A stretch of DNA of 37,214 nucleotides from Chloroflexota bacterium. Its GTDB lineage: Bacteria; Chloroflexota; Anaerolineae; Aggregatilineales; Phototrophicaceae. The stretch spans positions 1 to 37,214 of the forward strand of contig WTGC01000122.1 in the NCBI GenBank assembly GCA_011523705.1, read 5' to 3'. Positions 1 through 7,300 of the stretch are shown one piece after another. The position numbers were made by a program, and so were the translations under genes. Positions within the stretch are counted from its first letter, which is position 1. Each line of letters opens with the position of its first letter. The notes below the pieces were generated by a model that searched no databases, was not told the origin of the DNA, and worked only from the letters and a program-made list of their open reading frames with translations.

Positions 1-23
1 GGGGGCTAGGGGGTGGGGGTCAA

Positions 24-896
24 ATGCGCAATCCTCGCACCGGCTGGCTGCTGCTCAGCCCCACACTCATCATCTTAATTATCTTCGGCTTTATGCCCTT
101 TCTTTATGTTTTGTTTGTTGGCTTTAATGAATGGAATATCTTCGCGGCGGAGGACGGCCTTCGCTTCAATGGCTTGGACAATTTCCGCCGGCTCGTCTTT
201 GATGATGACTTTCTGCATTCGGTCGGCTTGACGATACGCTTTGCCGTCTTCGCCATCGCCAGCGAGGTCGTGCTCGGCTTCTTGCTGGCGCAGATGCTGA
301 CGCGCAAGTTCCCTGGAAAGTCGCTCTTCCGCGTCATTCATACCTTTCCGCTGATGGTGGCGCCCATCGCCGTCGGCGCCATCTGGCGTCTGCTGGTGAT
401 CCCGGGCTTTGGTCCTGTGCCCTTCTTTCTCGACCGCTGGTTCGACATCAAATATCAGATTGGCTCCTTTCCTGATCAAGCATTGTGGACGTCTGTGATC
501 ATGGATGTCTGGCATTGGACGCCTTTCGTCACTTTGACGATGCTGGCTGGTTTATCAGCGATTCCGCGCGAACCAGTGGAGCAAGCCAAGGTCGATGGCG
601 CCAATCGCCTGCAAGTCTTTTGGTATGTGACCTTGCCCTTCCTGCGGCCAATCTTGCTGACCACGGTCTTCATCCGCATCATGGACGCCATTCGCACCGT
701 CGATGAAGTCTGGATGCTGGCTGGCGGCGGACCGGGCACGCGCTTCACTGGCATCTATATCTGGCGGGTAGTCTTCCCGCGCACCGATTATGGCTACGGC
801 TCATCGATATCGCTCGTCACCTTGTATTTGACTGTTGTTCTGTGTTGGCTACTTTTCATTGCGATTTCTGGACGGCGCAAAGGAGAGGTGGAGTGA
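24..896 (+). CDS. ABC sugar/polyol permease, MalF type (GlpP-like)
   Basis: Inner-membrane subunit of a carbohydrate ABC importer, 290 aa with about six hydrophobic segments; the first is near residues 8-30. The ATPase-docking EAA loop is visible around residues 187-205 (EQAKVDGANRLQVFWYVTLP). Family: binding-protein-dependent permease, COG1175 type. It is followed by a second permease and a DUF2160-type protein, which matches the glpP-glpQ-glpU order of the rhizobial glycerol importer; a glycerol or related polyol substrate is therefore inferred. The ATPases and binding protein are not in the window and may lie to the left. The C-terminal codons (RRKGEVE, stop) are repeated twice more downstream, so the present C-terminus may not be the ancestral one. 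Confidence 0.9.
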   Translation: MRNPRTGWLLLSPTLIILIIFGFMPFLYVLFVGFNEWNIFAAEDGLRFNGLDNFRRLVFDDDFLHSVGLTIRFAVFAIASEVVLGFLLAQMLTRKFPGKSLFRVIHTFPLMVAPIAVGAIWRLLVIPGFGPVPFFLDRWFDIKYQIGSFPDQALWTSVIMDVWHWTPFVTLTMLAGLSAIPREPVEQAKVDGANRLQVFWYVTLPFLRPILLTTVFIRIMDAIRTVDEVWMLAGGGPGTRFTGIYIWRVVFPRTDYGYGSSISLVTLYLTVVLCWLLFIAISGRRKGEVE

Positions 897-912
897 TGCG
901 CTTGTATAAAGC

Positions 913-939
913 GGGCGACTCACAGAGTCGCCCCTACAG
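913..939. repeat. Palindromic dispersed repeat (REP-like), copy 1
   Basis: Hairpin-forming sequence: GGGCGACT pairs with AGTCGCCC, followed by CTACAG. Related copies lie at 1024-1050, 11831-11853, 25871-25896 and, in the other orientation, 30424-30522. It does not encode a protein. Confidence 0.85.
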
Positions 940-1023
940 CAAGCCGCCCGTGTCGAATGTTGAGGCTGGCCGGCGCAAAGGAGAGGTGGAGTGAGCGGAG
1001 AGCGCAATAGGGTGTGGCGCTGT

Positions 1024-1050
1024 GGGCGAGTCACCGCCTCGCCCCTACAG
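1024..1050. repeat. Palindromic dispersed repeat (REP-like), copy 2
   Basis: GGGCGAG and CTCGCCC arms around a TCACCGC centre, then CTACAG. On the minus strand this reads as an uninterrupted version of the repeat at 30475-30522, where a 22-bp sequence is inserted between GGGGCGA and GGCGGTGACTCGCCC. Confidence 0.85.
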
Positions 1051-1088
1051 TCAGGATTTATGGGGCGGCGCAAGGGAGAGTTCGAGTA

Positions 1089-1931
1089 ATGCGGCAGCGC
1101 GCCGGACGACTCTTGCCGACCTATGGCTTCTGGGTCTTTATGACCCTGCTCACGTTGATACCGATCTGGTGGATGTTCGTCGTTTCGATGCGCAGCCGGG
1201 TAGAACTCTTCAGCCGGCCGAACCTAGCCATCAGCAGAATCTACCTCGAGAATTACAGCAATGTGCTGACCGACAGCACCTTCCAGCGCTATATGACAAA
1301 CTCAGTCGTCGTCTCGACATGCAACGCCGCCCTGGTGATGGCGCTGGCGCTGTTGGCGACTTATGCGCTCTCACGATACAAGCTGGTCGGGCGGGACAAC
1401 ATCTTCTTTTGGCTGATCACCAATCGCATGGCGCCGCCGGCCGCTTTCCTTCTGCCGCTGTTTATTATGTTCACGCGCACTTTCCGCATCGGCGATTGGA
1501 CGCTGTTCGACACGCAGATAGGCTTGATTCTGGTCTACTGCGTCTTCAATTTGCCCTTCGCCATCTGGCTGTTGAAGGGCGTGGTGGATGGCATCCCGAT
1601 TGAGCTGGACGACGCGGCGATGATAGATGGCGCTGGTCTGGGCGGTGTGCTGCGTCATGTGGTCATCCCGCTGGCGGCGCCCGGTCTGGCGGTGACGGGC
1701 ATTCTGAGTTGGGTCTTCGCCTGGAACGAGTACCTGTTCGCGGCCAACCTGACCAGCGTCGAGGCGCGTACGATCACGACCGGGCTGGCCGAATTCGTGA
1801 CCGTGACTGGCACCAATTGGGGCGAACTGGCGGCCATGTCCATGATCACATTGATTCCGTCGGCGATCATCGTCATCGTCGCCCAGCGCTATATCGTCAT
1901 GGGTTTGACTTTCGGCGCGGTGAAGGAGTAG
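1089..1931 (+). CDS. ABC sugar/polyol permease, MalG type (GlpQ-like)
   Basis: Second membrane subunit of the importer, 280 aa with six hydrophobic segments. The EAA loop is at about residues 178-205 ([20 protein letters not shown]). Family: COG0395 permease. The ATG at 1089 is chosen over an in-frame upstream start at 1014 because it follows GGGAGAG with normal spacing, overlaps the stop of the third permease-tail copy (TAATG), and because the upstream extension would be encoded by repeat DNA. The next gene begins four bases after the stop, so the two are co-transcribed. It would pair with the permease at 24-896. Confidence 0.9.
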   Translation: MRQRAGRLLPTYGFWVFMTLLTLIPIWWMFVVSMRSRVELFSRPNLAISRIYLENYSNVLTDSTFQRYMTNSVVVSTCNAALVMALALLATYALSRYKLVGRDNIFFWLITNRMAPPAAFLLPLFIMFTRTFRIGDWTLFDTQIGLILVYCVFNLPFAIWLLKGVVDGIPIELDDAAMIDGAGLGGVLRHVVIPLAAPGLAVTGILSWVFAWNEYLFAANLTSVEARTITTGLAEFVTVTGTNWGELAAMSMITLIPSAIIVIVAQRYIVMGLTFGAVKE

Positions 1932-1935
1932 CCGC

Positions 1936-2136
1936 ATGGAAGACCAGAAACGGAAGAAAGCGGGAGACGGCTTTCTGCCTATTCACACCAACGCCTTCGA
2001 CCGCGTCTTCATCGGCGTCGTGATCTTAATTGGGATACATCTTTTGTGGCTGCGCTTCATGGAGCCGGCGCTGCCGATTGAAGTGGCGACGGTGATCTCG
2101 CTGGTGATTGGGTACTACGTGGTGCGGCGGGGATAA
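1936..2136 (+). CDS. DUF2160-type small membrane protein (GlpU-like)
   Basis: A 66-aa protein with two hydrophobic helices (about residues 24-40 and 46-62). The run GFLPIHTNAFDRVFIG, then IHLLWL, then a C-terminal YYVVRRG resembles the DUF2160 family, whose members sit beside the permeases of glycerol ABC importers in rhizobia and relatives. Its role there is not well defined. This copy is shorter than the roughly 90 residues I recall for the family and seems to lack the first helix. It starts four bases after the second permease and ends 12 bases before the convergent operon. Assignment rests on motif memory, not a search. Confidence 0.7.
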   Translation: MEDQKRKKAGDGFLPIHTNAFDRVFIGVVILIGIHLLWLRFMEPALPIEVATVISLVIGYYVVRRG

Positions 2137-2148
2137 GCCGCGCTGCGC

Positions 2149-3036
2149 CTATTTTCCCGAGCCGGCGGTCAGCCCCCCGATCAGCCGGTCCTGAAATACT
2201 CCCGAGATAATCAGAATAGGCAGGATAGTCAGCATCGTCGCGGCGGTGATGATCTCCCAGGGGAAGGAGTATTCCCCCGGAAAGAGAGAAATACCAACGG
2301 GCGCAGTGCGCATGAAATTGTCGCTCATGATGACGAGCGAGAGCGGGAATTCATTCCACGAGAAGATGAAGACTATCAGACCAGTCGAGATTAAGCCGGG
2401 CACGGAAAGCGGCAGGATGATGCTCCAGAAGATGCGCAGGCTGGACGCGCCGTCGACGCGGGCGGCATCCTCAATTTCCGAAGGCACGGACTTGAAGAAG
2501 TTGGTCAGAATCCAGATGGCGATGGGTATGTACAGTCCCGTATGGCCGATGACCAAACCGGGGTATGTATTAATCAGACGCAGTTCAAGGAACATGCTGA
2601 AAAGCGACGGCAGGAGTGCCAGCGGCGGGAACATCGAAACGGCGAGTATCAGAATGAGAACCAGGTTGCGGCCGCGCCAGGTCAAGCGACCCAAGGAGTA
2701 GGCGGCCAGACCGCCACACGCGAGTATCACGGCGGTGGTGGTGGTCGCCACGATGAAGCTGTTGAAGATGTAGAGAAGCAACTCTGGGGTTTCCGTGATG
2801 ATATTGAAGTAGTTCTCCAGCGTCACCGGGTCGGGGAGATACTGGACGGGCCAGGCGTAAATGTCGGCTTCGGTCTTGATGGATGTGAGGAAGATCCAGA
2901 CAGTCGGGAAGAAGGACAGGACAACGGTAATCGCCGCCAGGATATAGAATCCCGCGCTGGCTTGCTGCCGGCTATGGAAGCTGGCTCGTTCCCGTTCCGT
3001 GGGCGCTGTTGCGGCTATCGCGCTACCGAGTATCAT
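2149..3036 (-). CDS. ABC sugar permease, MalG type
   Basis: Carbohydrate ABC importer membrane subunit, 295 aa, six predicted helices after a charged N-terminal tail of about 28 residues. The EAA loop is at about residues 192-215 (EIEDAARVDGASSLRIFWSI). COG0395 family. The ATG overlaps the TGA of the upstream permease by four bases, so the two are translationally coupled. It is the last gene of the sulfatase / binding protein / permease / permease cluster. No ATPase gene is present, so the system probably uses a shared ATPase encoded elsewhere, which is common for this family. Confidence 0.92.
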   Translation of the reverse strand: MILGSAIAATAPTERERASFHSRQQASAGFYILAAITVVLSFFPTVWIFLTSIKTEADIYAWPVQYLPDPVTLENYFNIITETPELLLYIFNSFIVATTTTAVILACGGLAAYSLGRLTWRGRNLVLILILAVSMFPPLALLPSLFSMFLELRLINTYPGLVIGHTGLYIPIAIWILTNFFKSVPSEIEDAARVDGASSLRIFWSIILPLSVPGLISTGLIVFIFSWNEFPLSLVIMSDNFMRTAPVGISLFPGEYSFPWEIITAATMLTILPILIISGVFQDRLIGGLTAGSGK

Positions 3037-3905
3037 GCGTCGCCTCGCCGGATAATCAAGATATATATGACGCTGATGGACATAATGATGATGAACTGGA
3101 TGAGGATGGCGCTGGAGCCCAGGTTGAAGTTTACATACTGGAAGATCGCGCGATAGGCATAGAGCGACAGGGTCTCGGTAGACGTCAAGGGACCGCCATC
3201 AGTGAGGTTGAAAGGCAGCTCAAATGTGCGCATGGCGTCCATCGTGCGCAGCAACACGGAAACCAGAATGGCCGGACGCAGGAGAGGCATGGTGATAAAG
3301 CGAAACTCCGTCACACGGTTGGTCCCGTCGACGCTGCCGGCTTCGTAAAGGTCGCTGGGAATCGTCTGCAAGCCGGCCAATAGCAAAAGCGCCATGAAGG
3401 AGCTGGTCTTCCAAATTGAGACAAACATCATCGCAAGCATCGAACTGGGAATCGCGCCCAGCCAGTTGATGCGCTGCAGCGCCAAGCCCGTGTCCGTCAG
3501 CATTGAGTTAAAGAGACCGAACTCGGTATTGAACATCCAGCGCCACATAAGCGCATTTAGCGCGGTCGGCAGCGCCCAGGGGAATAACACCGCCATGCGC
3601 ACGAGCCCCTTGCCGTGGAACCGCCGATTCAAAATCAACGCCAAGGCGATGCCAAGCAGCAGTTCTAACGGCACGGTGACGGCGGTAAAGATGATCGTAT
3701 TGTTAAGCGAGGTGATGAAGCGCGGCGTCTTGAGCAGGCGCTGGTAATTCGCCAGCCCGGCATATTCATAGCCGATGAAGATGCTGGTGCTGTTGCGCCC
3801 GAAGCTTAGAACAACGGTCTGGATAATGGGAAACAGCAGTACGAAGGCGATAATCAATATTGCCGGCACTAGAAAATAGATGCCGGCCCGATTGGCATGT
3901 TTCAT
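3033..3905 (-). CDS. ABC sugar permease, MalF type
   Basis: First permease of the pair, 290 aa with six hydrophobic segments and an EAA loop (DLYEAGSVDGTNRVTEFRFI, about residues 185-205). COG1175 family. It follows the binding-protein gene after an 79-base gap that holds a strong stem-loop (3941-3970). No clear Shine-Dalgarno sequence is visible before the ATG. It partners the 2149-3036 permease; the substrate is likely a mono- or oligosaccharide, possibly one released by the neighbouring sulfatase. Confidence 0.92.
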   Translation of the reverse strand: MKHANRAGIYFLVPAILIIAFVLLFPIIQTVVLSFGRNSTSIFIGYEYAGLANYQRLLKTPRFITSLNNTIIFTAVTVPLELLLGIALALILNRRFHGKGLVRMAVLFPWALPTALNALMWRWMFNTEFGLFNSMLTDTGLALQRINWLGAIPSSMLAMMFVSIWKTSSFMALLLLAGLQTIPSDLYEAGSVDGTNRVTEFRFITMPLLRPAILVSVLLRTMDAMRTFELPFNLTDGGPLTSTETLSLYAYRAIFQYVNFNLGSSAILIQFIIIMSISVIYILIIRRGDA

Positions 3906-3940
3906 GGCTTAGCGCCTGGCAGCGTTCGGCTGCGATGTTC

Positions 3941-3970
3941 TGGGGCGCGGCCGATAGGAGCCACGCCCCA
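3941..3970 (-). terminator. Stem-loop between binding protein and permease
   Basis: TGGGGCG pairs with CGCCCCA and an inner GGC pairs with GCC across one C-A mismatch, with an 8-base loop. There is no T-tract on the minus strand, so it is more likely a partial terminator or RNA-stabilising hairpin that raises binding-protein mRNA over permease mRNA. The other importer in this window has a hairpin in the same place (15128-15156). Confidence 0.55.
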
Positions 3971-3984
3971 TCTGCAAATCCGAA

Positions 3985-5253
3985 TCAGGGCATAATCGCC
4001 AGGATTTGCGCTTCGGCATCTGCAAGCGCTTGTTCGGGCGTTTTCTCGCCGAGCAAGGCAGCGGAGACTTCGGTCTGCATGATCTCCGAGATTTCCGGAT
4101 AGGCTGTGCCCGTCTGCGCCGAGGGGCGCGCAAAGGCATAGACGAAGTTAGCGCCCAAGGCGGCGATACCCGGGTCCCCCTCGACCACACGATCGTCGGT
4201 ATAGACCGCAGGCCTGGTTGGTACCTTGCCCTGGATCAGAGCAGCTTGCACCTGTGATTCATAACTGGTGAAGCACTTGATGAAATCGGCCGCAGCGCCG
4301 GGGTTCTCTGAATTGGCGTTCACAGCGAGCAGGAAGCCGCCGATGACAGTCGTATTGGTGTCATCGTTGCCTTCAAAATACGGCACGCGGGTTAGCGCGA
4401 CTGCATCCTTCACGGGCGAGTCATCCGCCGTCAACGTCGCCCAGACGAAGTCCTGCACCATCAGGAATACGGCGCGCTCTTGCTGGAAGAGCAGGCGGGC
4501 ATCGTTGGGACGGAAGGTCAATATGCTTTCGGGCGCGACGCCGGATTCCAGCATGTCGACCATCGTGGATAATGATTTGACGCCGGCTTCATTGTTTATG
4601 TCGAGGTTGCCGTCGGCGTCAAAAAACGTGCCGCCAGCGCCCTGGAAGAAGGCGAGCCAGTTCATGAACAAGCCTTCGATCTTCGCCCACATCGAGATGA
4701 AGCCGGCCAGATCGGGATTCGCTTCGCCTTCGACTACCGTTTCAGCCGCCGCGATAAGTTCTTCCCAAGTCGTCGGCACATCAAGCCCATACTTGTCGAG
4801 CAAGTCAGCGCGGTAGAAGAGGTGGATGCCATCAATATAGAGCGGAATGGCATAGGTGCTGCCGCCGACTTGCGCGGCCGCTAGGAAGCCTGGCAAATAG
4901 TCGGCCAAGTCTTCTGCCGCGATATAGTCTTCGAGAGACGCAATCCAACCGCGGGCAGCGAAGTCGCCGGGCCAGATCACGTCAACGGCGATGATATCCG
5001 GCTTGGGGTTGCGCGCGGTGAAGTTGGTCACATAAATGCTGCGCGATTCATTGGGCACGTCAGAAATGCGCTCCCATTCGACGTTGATGCCACCGACTTC
5101 CTCTTGGCAGGCTTCAATGAGGATCGGGGCGGCATCGCCGAATCCGCGCGCGCCGATGGACAAGGTCAGGTCGACCATGTCCTGCGCTGATACAGGAATC
5201 AGCAAGGTCAAGCCTAGCAACAAACAGAGGAAAAACCGTCGTTCATTGATCAT
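3985..5253 (-). CDS. Extracellular sugar-binding protein of ABC importer
   Basis: Secreted or membrane-tethered ligand-binding protein, 422 aa, COG1653 / bacterial extracellular solute-binding family 1. The N-terminus has a signal peptide (charged start, hydrophobic residues about 7-20, then PVSAQ as probable cleavage site). No lipobox cysteine is seen. The body has features usual for the family, such as PLYIDGIHLFYRADLLDKYG and NPGAAADFIKCFTSYE. A strong AGGAG ribosome site precedes the ATG and a promoter is visible upstream (5337-5366). It delivers the ligand to the 3033-3905 and 2149-3036 permeases. Position next to a sulfatase suggests, but does not prove, a sulfated-glycan-derived ligand. 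Confidence 0.92.
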   Translation of the reverse strand: MINERRFFLCLLLGLTLLIPVSAQDMVDLTLSIGARGFGDAAPILIEACQEEVGGINVEWERISDVPNESRSIYVTNFTARNPKPDIIAVDVIWPGDFAARGWIASLEDYIAAEDLADYLPGFLAAAQVGGSTYAIPLYIDGIHLFYRADLLDKYGLDVPTTWEELIAAAETVVEGEANPDLAGFISMWAKIEGLFMNWLAFFQGAGGTFFDADGNLDINNEAGVKSLSTMVDMLESGVAPESILTFRPNDARLLFQQERAVFLMVQDFVWATLTADDSPVKDAVALTRVPYFEGNDDTNTTVIGGFLLAVNANSENPGAAADFIKCFTSYESQVQAALIQGKVPTRPAVYTDDRVVEGDPGIAALGANFVYAFARPSAQTGTAYPEISEIMQTEVSAALLGEKTPEQALADAEAQILAIMP

Positions 5254-5336
5254 TGTTTCTTCTCCTGGCTAATAGGATGCTGAAACGGCAGTCGCAGTTG
5301 CATCGCGAACCTAGCCAACTGCACATGACTAGACAA

Positions 5337-5366
5337 AATATAACATCATTGAGGCGCTATCGGCAA
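5337..5366 (-). promoter_or_regulatory. Probable sigma-70 promoter for binding protein operon
   Basis: On the minus strand TTGCCG (5361-5366), an 18-base spacer, then TATATT (5337-5342). It lies about 85 bases upstream of the binding-protein start and just after the sulfatase stop, so the importer can be transcribed separately from the sulfatase. Confidence 0.5.
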
Positions 5367-5387
5367 ATCGTAGGCGAGGCGCTAGAA

Positions 5388-7148
5388 TCACGCGCCCGAA
5401 ACCCGCGGCATCCAGAGCGGCTCCAAACCCCAGCGGCTGAATAGCAGGGCGCGAACCATCTCGGCGCGGATTTCGCGATGGGCGGGATCTTCCCATACAT
5501 TGCGCATACGCTCGGGGTCGGCCGCCAGGTCAAAGAGTTCGTAGCAGTTCTCACGCGGATCAAAGTTGATCTGCTTGAAACGCAGGTTGCAGCTCTTGAG
5601 ATACATCCCCGCTGACTTGTTGGACAAGAGGGCGCTTGCATCCCCCCAATGCTTTGGGGGGACCGAGGGGGGTAGCGGTTCTTCTTTCAGCATCTCGGCG
5701 TGCAGGAAGGCTTCGGTCAGCCGGGCACGTAATTCGGCATCCGGCCACAGGTTATTCAGTTCGTTAGGGTCGTCAACCAAGTCGTAGATTTCGCCGTAAT
5801 CGCGGTGGTAATAGAGCGTGATTTTATAGCGAGCGTCAATGTAGGTTTTGAGATGCAGCGTTGTCGGCTGGTGGCGATTCTCAATGATGACCTGCTCGCG
5901 CGCTTCGGACGCGTCGCCACGCCAAACCTGCTGCTGGCTTAGACCGGTCATTTCATCAGGGACAGCAAGACCGCAACAATCAAGGAATGTCGGCGCGTAA
6001 TCCACCAGCGATTGCAGGCTGTCGCTCACCTGGCCAGCGGGGATGCGACCGGGCAAGCGGGCGATCATTGGCACCCGCACGCCGTCTTCATAATGGAAAG
6101 CGCCTTTGGCGATCAAGCCGTGCTGCCCGAAATAATGGCCGTGATCGCTGGTGAAGACGACAAGGGTGTTCTCGGCCAAGCCGAGATCGTCCAAATGGTC
6201 GATGATTTGACCGATGTACTTGTCCATGCAGCTGATCATGCCGTAATAGCATGCGATATCTTTCGCCAGCTCGTCGCGGTCATGCAGGTGCGAGTGGAAG
6301 CCGTGACAGCCGGCGCCGTTGGGTTCCTGCCAGGCGGAGAAATCGGGATCGGGCTGCTGGGTCAACTGCAGATGAGGTGGGGATGCCTCGTGCTCGCCCG
6401 GCGAGAATCCCGGCACGGTGACCTGGGCCGGGTCATACATCGTATCCCAAGGCTCGGGCGCGAGGTATTTGGGATGCGGATCGAAAAAGCTCGCCCAGAG
6501 AAAGAAGGGTTCGCCAGCCTCGTCGTACTGTGAGATCAGCGAATTGCTGCGTTCCGCGATCCAGGCGTTGTAGTGAAAGCGCTCCGGAATCAGCCACTTG
6601 CGTTGCTGCGCGACAACATTGCCGGTCGGTTGCAAGTAATAATCGCGCCAATTGCTCAGCCCTTTTTCTTCCATCCAGAGGGCATAATGCTGGCCGACAT
6701 GGGCTTCGTCGGTGTGGTTGCGCGCCAGCTCGACATGATCGAATCCGTAGAAGGGTCCGGCGAAATCAGCCCAGAAATCGAGATCTTGCAGCTTGGGATA
6801 GGCTTCCAGCGAGGGATACTCTTCGGTCGAGTGCAGGGGCTGGAAGTGCGCTTTGCCGACCAAAGCCGTCCGGTAGCCCGCTTCTTTAAGACGTTCGCCG
6901 ACTGTCGGTTCGCTTTCCGGCAGCTTGGTGCCGAGCGAGTAGGCGCCGTGCTGCGACGGGTACTTGCCGGTGATCATGCTCGCCCGCGTCGGCGTGCATG
7001 TCGGGTTGGGGCAGTAGGCGCGTCGGAAGGTCGTCCCCTGCGACGCCAACTTGTCGAGAGCCGGCGTCCGCACCTCAGGGTTGAATTGCCCCAGCGTGTT
7101 CCAATGCTGCTGGTCCGATGTGATGAGCAGTACGTTTAATTTGGTCAT
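5388..7148 (-). CDS. Type I sulfatase (formylglycine-dependent)
   Basis: Sulfate-ester hydrolase of the alkaline-phosphatase-like fold, 586 aa from the ATG at 7148; a longer ORF from 7190 is less likely because the fold begins at MTKLNVLLITSDQQH. Metal ligands are visible in TSDQQ (D12, Q13) and in FTSDHGHYFGQHG. The signature CTPTR gives Cys51 as the residue converted to formylglycine by a maturase not seen here. No signal peptide, so it probably acts inside the cell after uptake. Residues about 492-503 (LPPSVPPKHWGD) are encoded by an inserted G-rich dispersed repeat (5642-5674) that keeps the frame. The exact substrate is unknown; choline-sulfatase-like or glycan sulfatases are alternatives. 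Confidence 0.93.
   Translation of the reverse strand: MTKLNVLLITSDQQHWNTLGQFNPEVRTPALDKLASQGTTFRRAYCPNPTCTPTRASMITGKYPSQHGAYSLGTKLPESEPTVGERLKEAGYRTALVGKAHFQPLHSTEEYPSLEAYPKLQDLDFWADFAGPFYGFDHVELARNHTDEAHVGQHYALWMEEKGLSNWRDYYLQPTGNVVAQQRKWLIPERFHYNAWIAERSNSLISQYDEAGEPFFLWASFFDPHPKYLAPEPWDTMYDPAQVTVPGFSPGEHEASPPHLQLTQQPDPDFSAWQEPNGAGCHGFHSHLHDRDELAKDIACYYGMISCMDKYIGQIIDHLDDLGLAENTLVVFTSDHGHYFGQHGLIAKGAFHYEDGVRVPMIARLPGRIPAGQVSDSLQSLVDYAPTFLDCCGLAVPDEMTGLSQQQVWRGDASEAREQVIIENRHQPTTLHLKTYIDARYKITLYYHRDYGEIYDLVDDPNELNNLWPDAELRARLTEAFLHAEMLKEEPLPPSVPPKHWGDASALLSNKSAGMYLKSCNLRFKQINFDPRENCYELFDLAADPERMRNVWEDPAHREIRAEMVRALLFSRWGLEPLWMPRVSGA
5642..5674. repeat. G-rich dispersed repeat inside the sulfatase gene
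   Basis: CCCCCC and GGGGGG arms around AATGCTTT, followed by ACCGAGGGGGGTAG. The same GGGGGGACCGAGGGGGG core occurs in the intergenic element at 25985-26035 and, slightly changed, at 26127-26162 and 28202-28291. Here it lies in the coding sequence and is translated. Confidence 0.85.
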
Positions 7149-7232
7149 AATTCGGCAATCGCTGCTGGCGGACACATGAAAACGGCGCAATCGAAATTGT
7201 CATTCGTCTTGATGGGACGATCTTGCCAATGG

Positions 7233-7300
7233 CGCTCCCCCTTCCCTAACTCGCTGGGGAAGGGGCCGGGTCACGTAGACATAGACCTCCGGGGATGGGG
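7233..7300. repeat. G-rich dispersed repeat at the end of rarA
   Basis: CTCCCCCTTCCCTAACTCGC, then GGGGAAGGGG, matching the start of the intergenic elements at 25951-26062 and 28202-28291. It is interrupted by the 22-bp nested sequence at 7269-7290 and extends into the last codons of rarA. Confidence 0.75.
7269..7290. repeat. 22-bp nested insert, copy in rarA tail
   Basis: Begins GGTC, has the core CGTAGACA and ends GACCTCC. It is inserted in the G-rich repeat between GGGGCCG and GGGGATGGGG. The rarA stop codon (7271-7273) and its last residues come from this insert. Other copies: 25963-25984, 30487-30508 and a diverged one at 21297-21318. Confidence 0.8.

Larger units (their letters stand above)
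873..1089 (+). repeat. Permease-tail sequence present three times
   Basis: The last 24 bases of the first permease gene, including its stop (873-896), recur identically at 971-994 and with four differences at 1066-1089. All three copies end in a stop codon. A palindromic repeat sits between each pair (913-939 and 1024-1050). The third copy ends in TAATG, coupling a stop to the next permease start, which is the arrangement normally expected for this operon. The spacer looks like it arose by duplication associated with repeat insertion. Confidence 0.85.
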
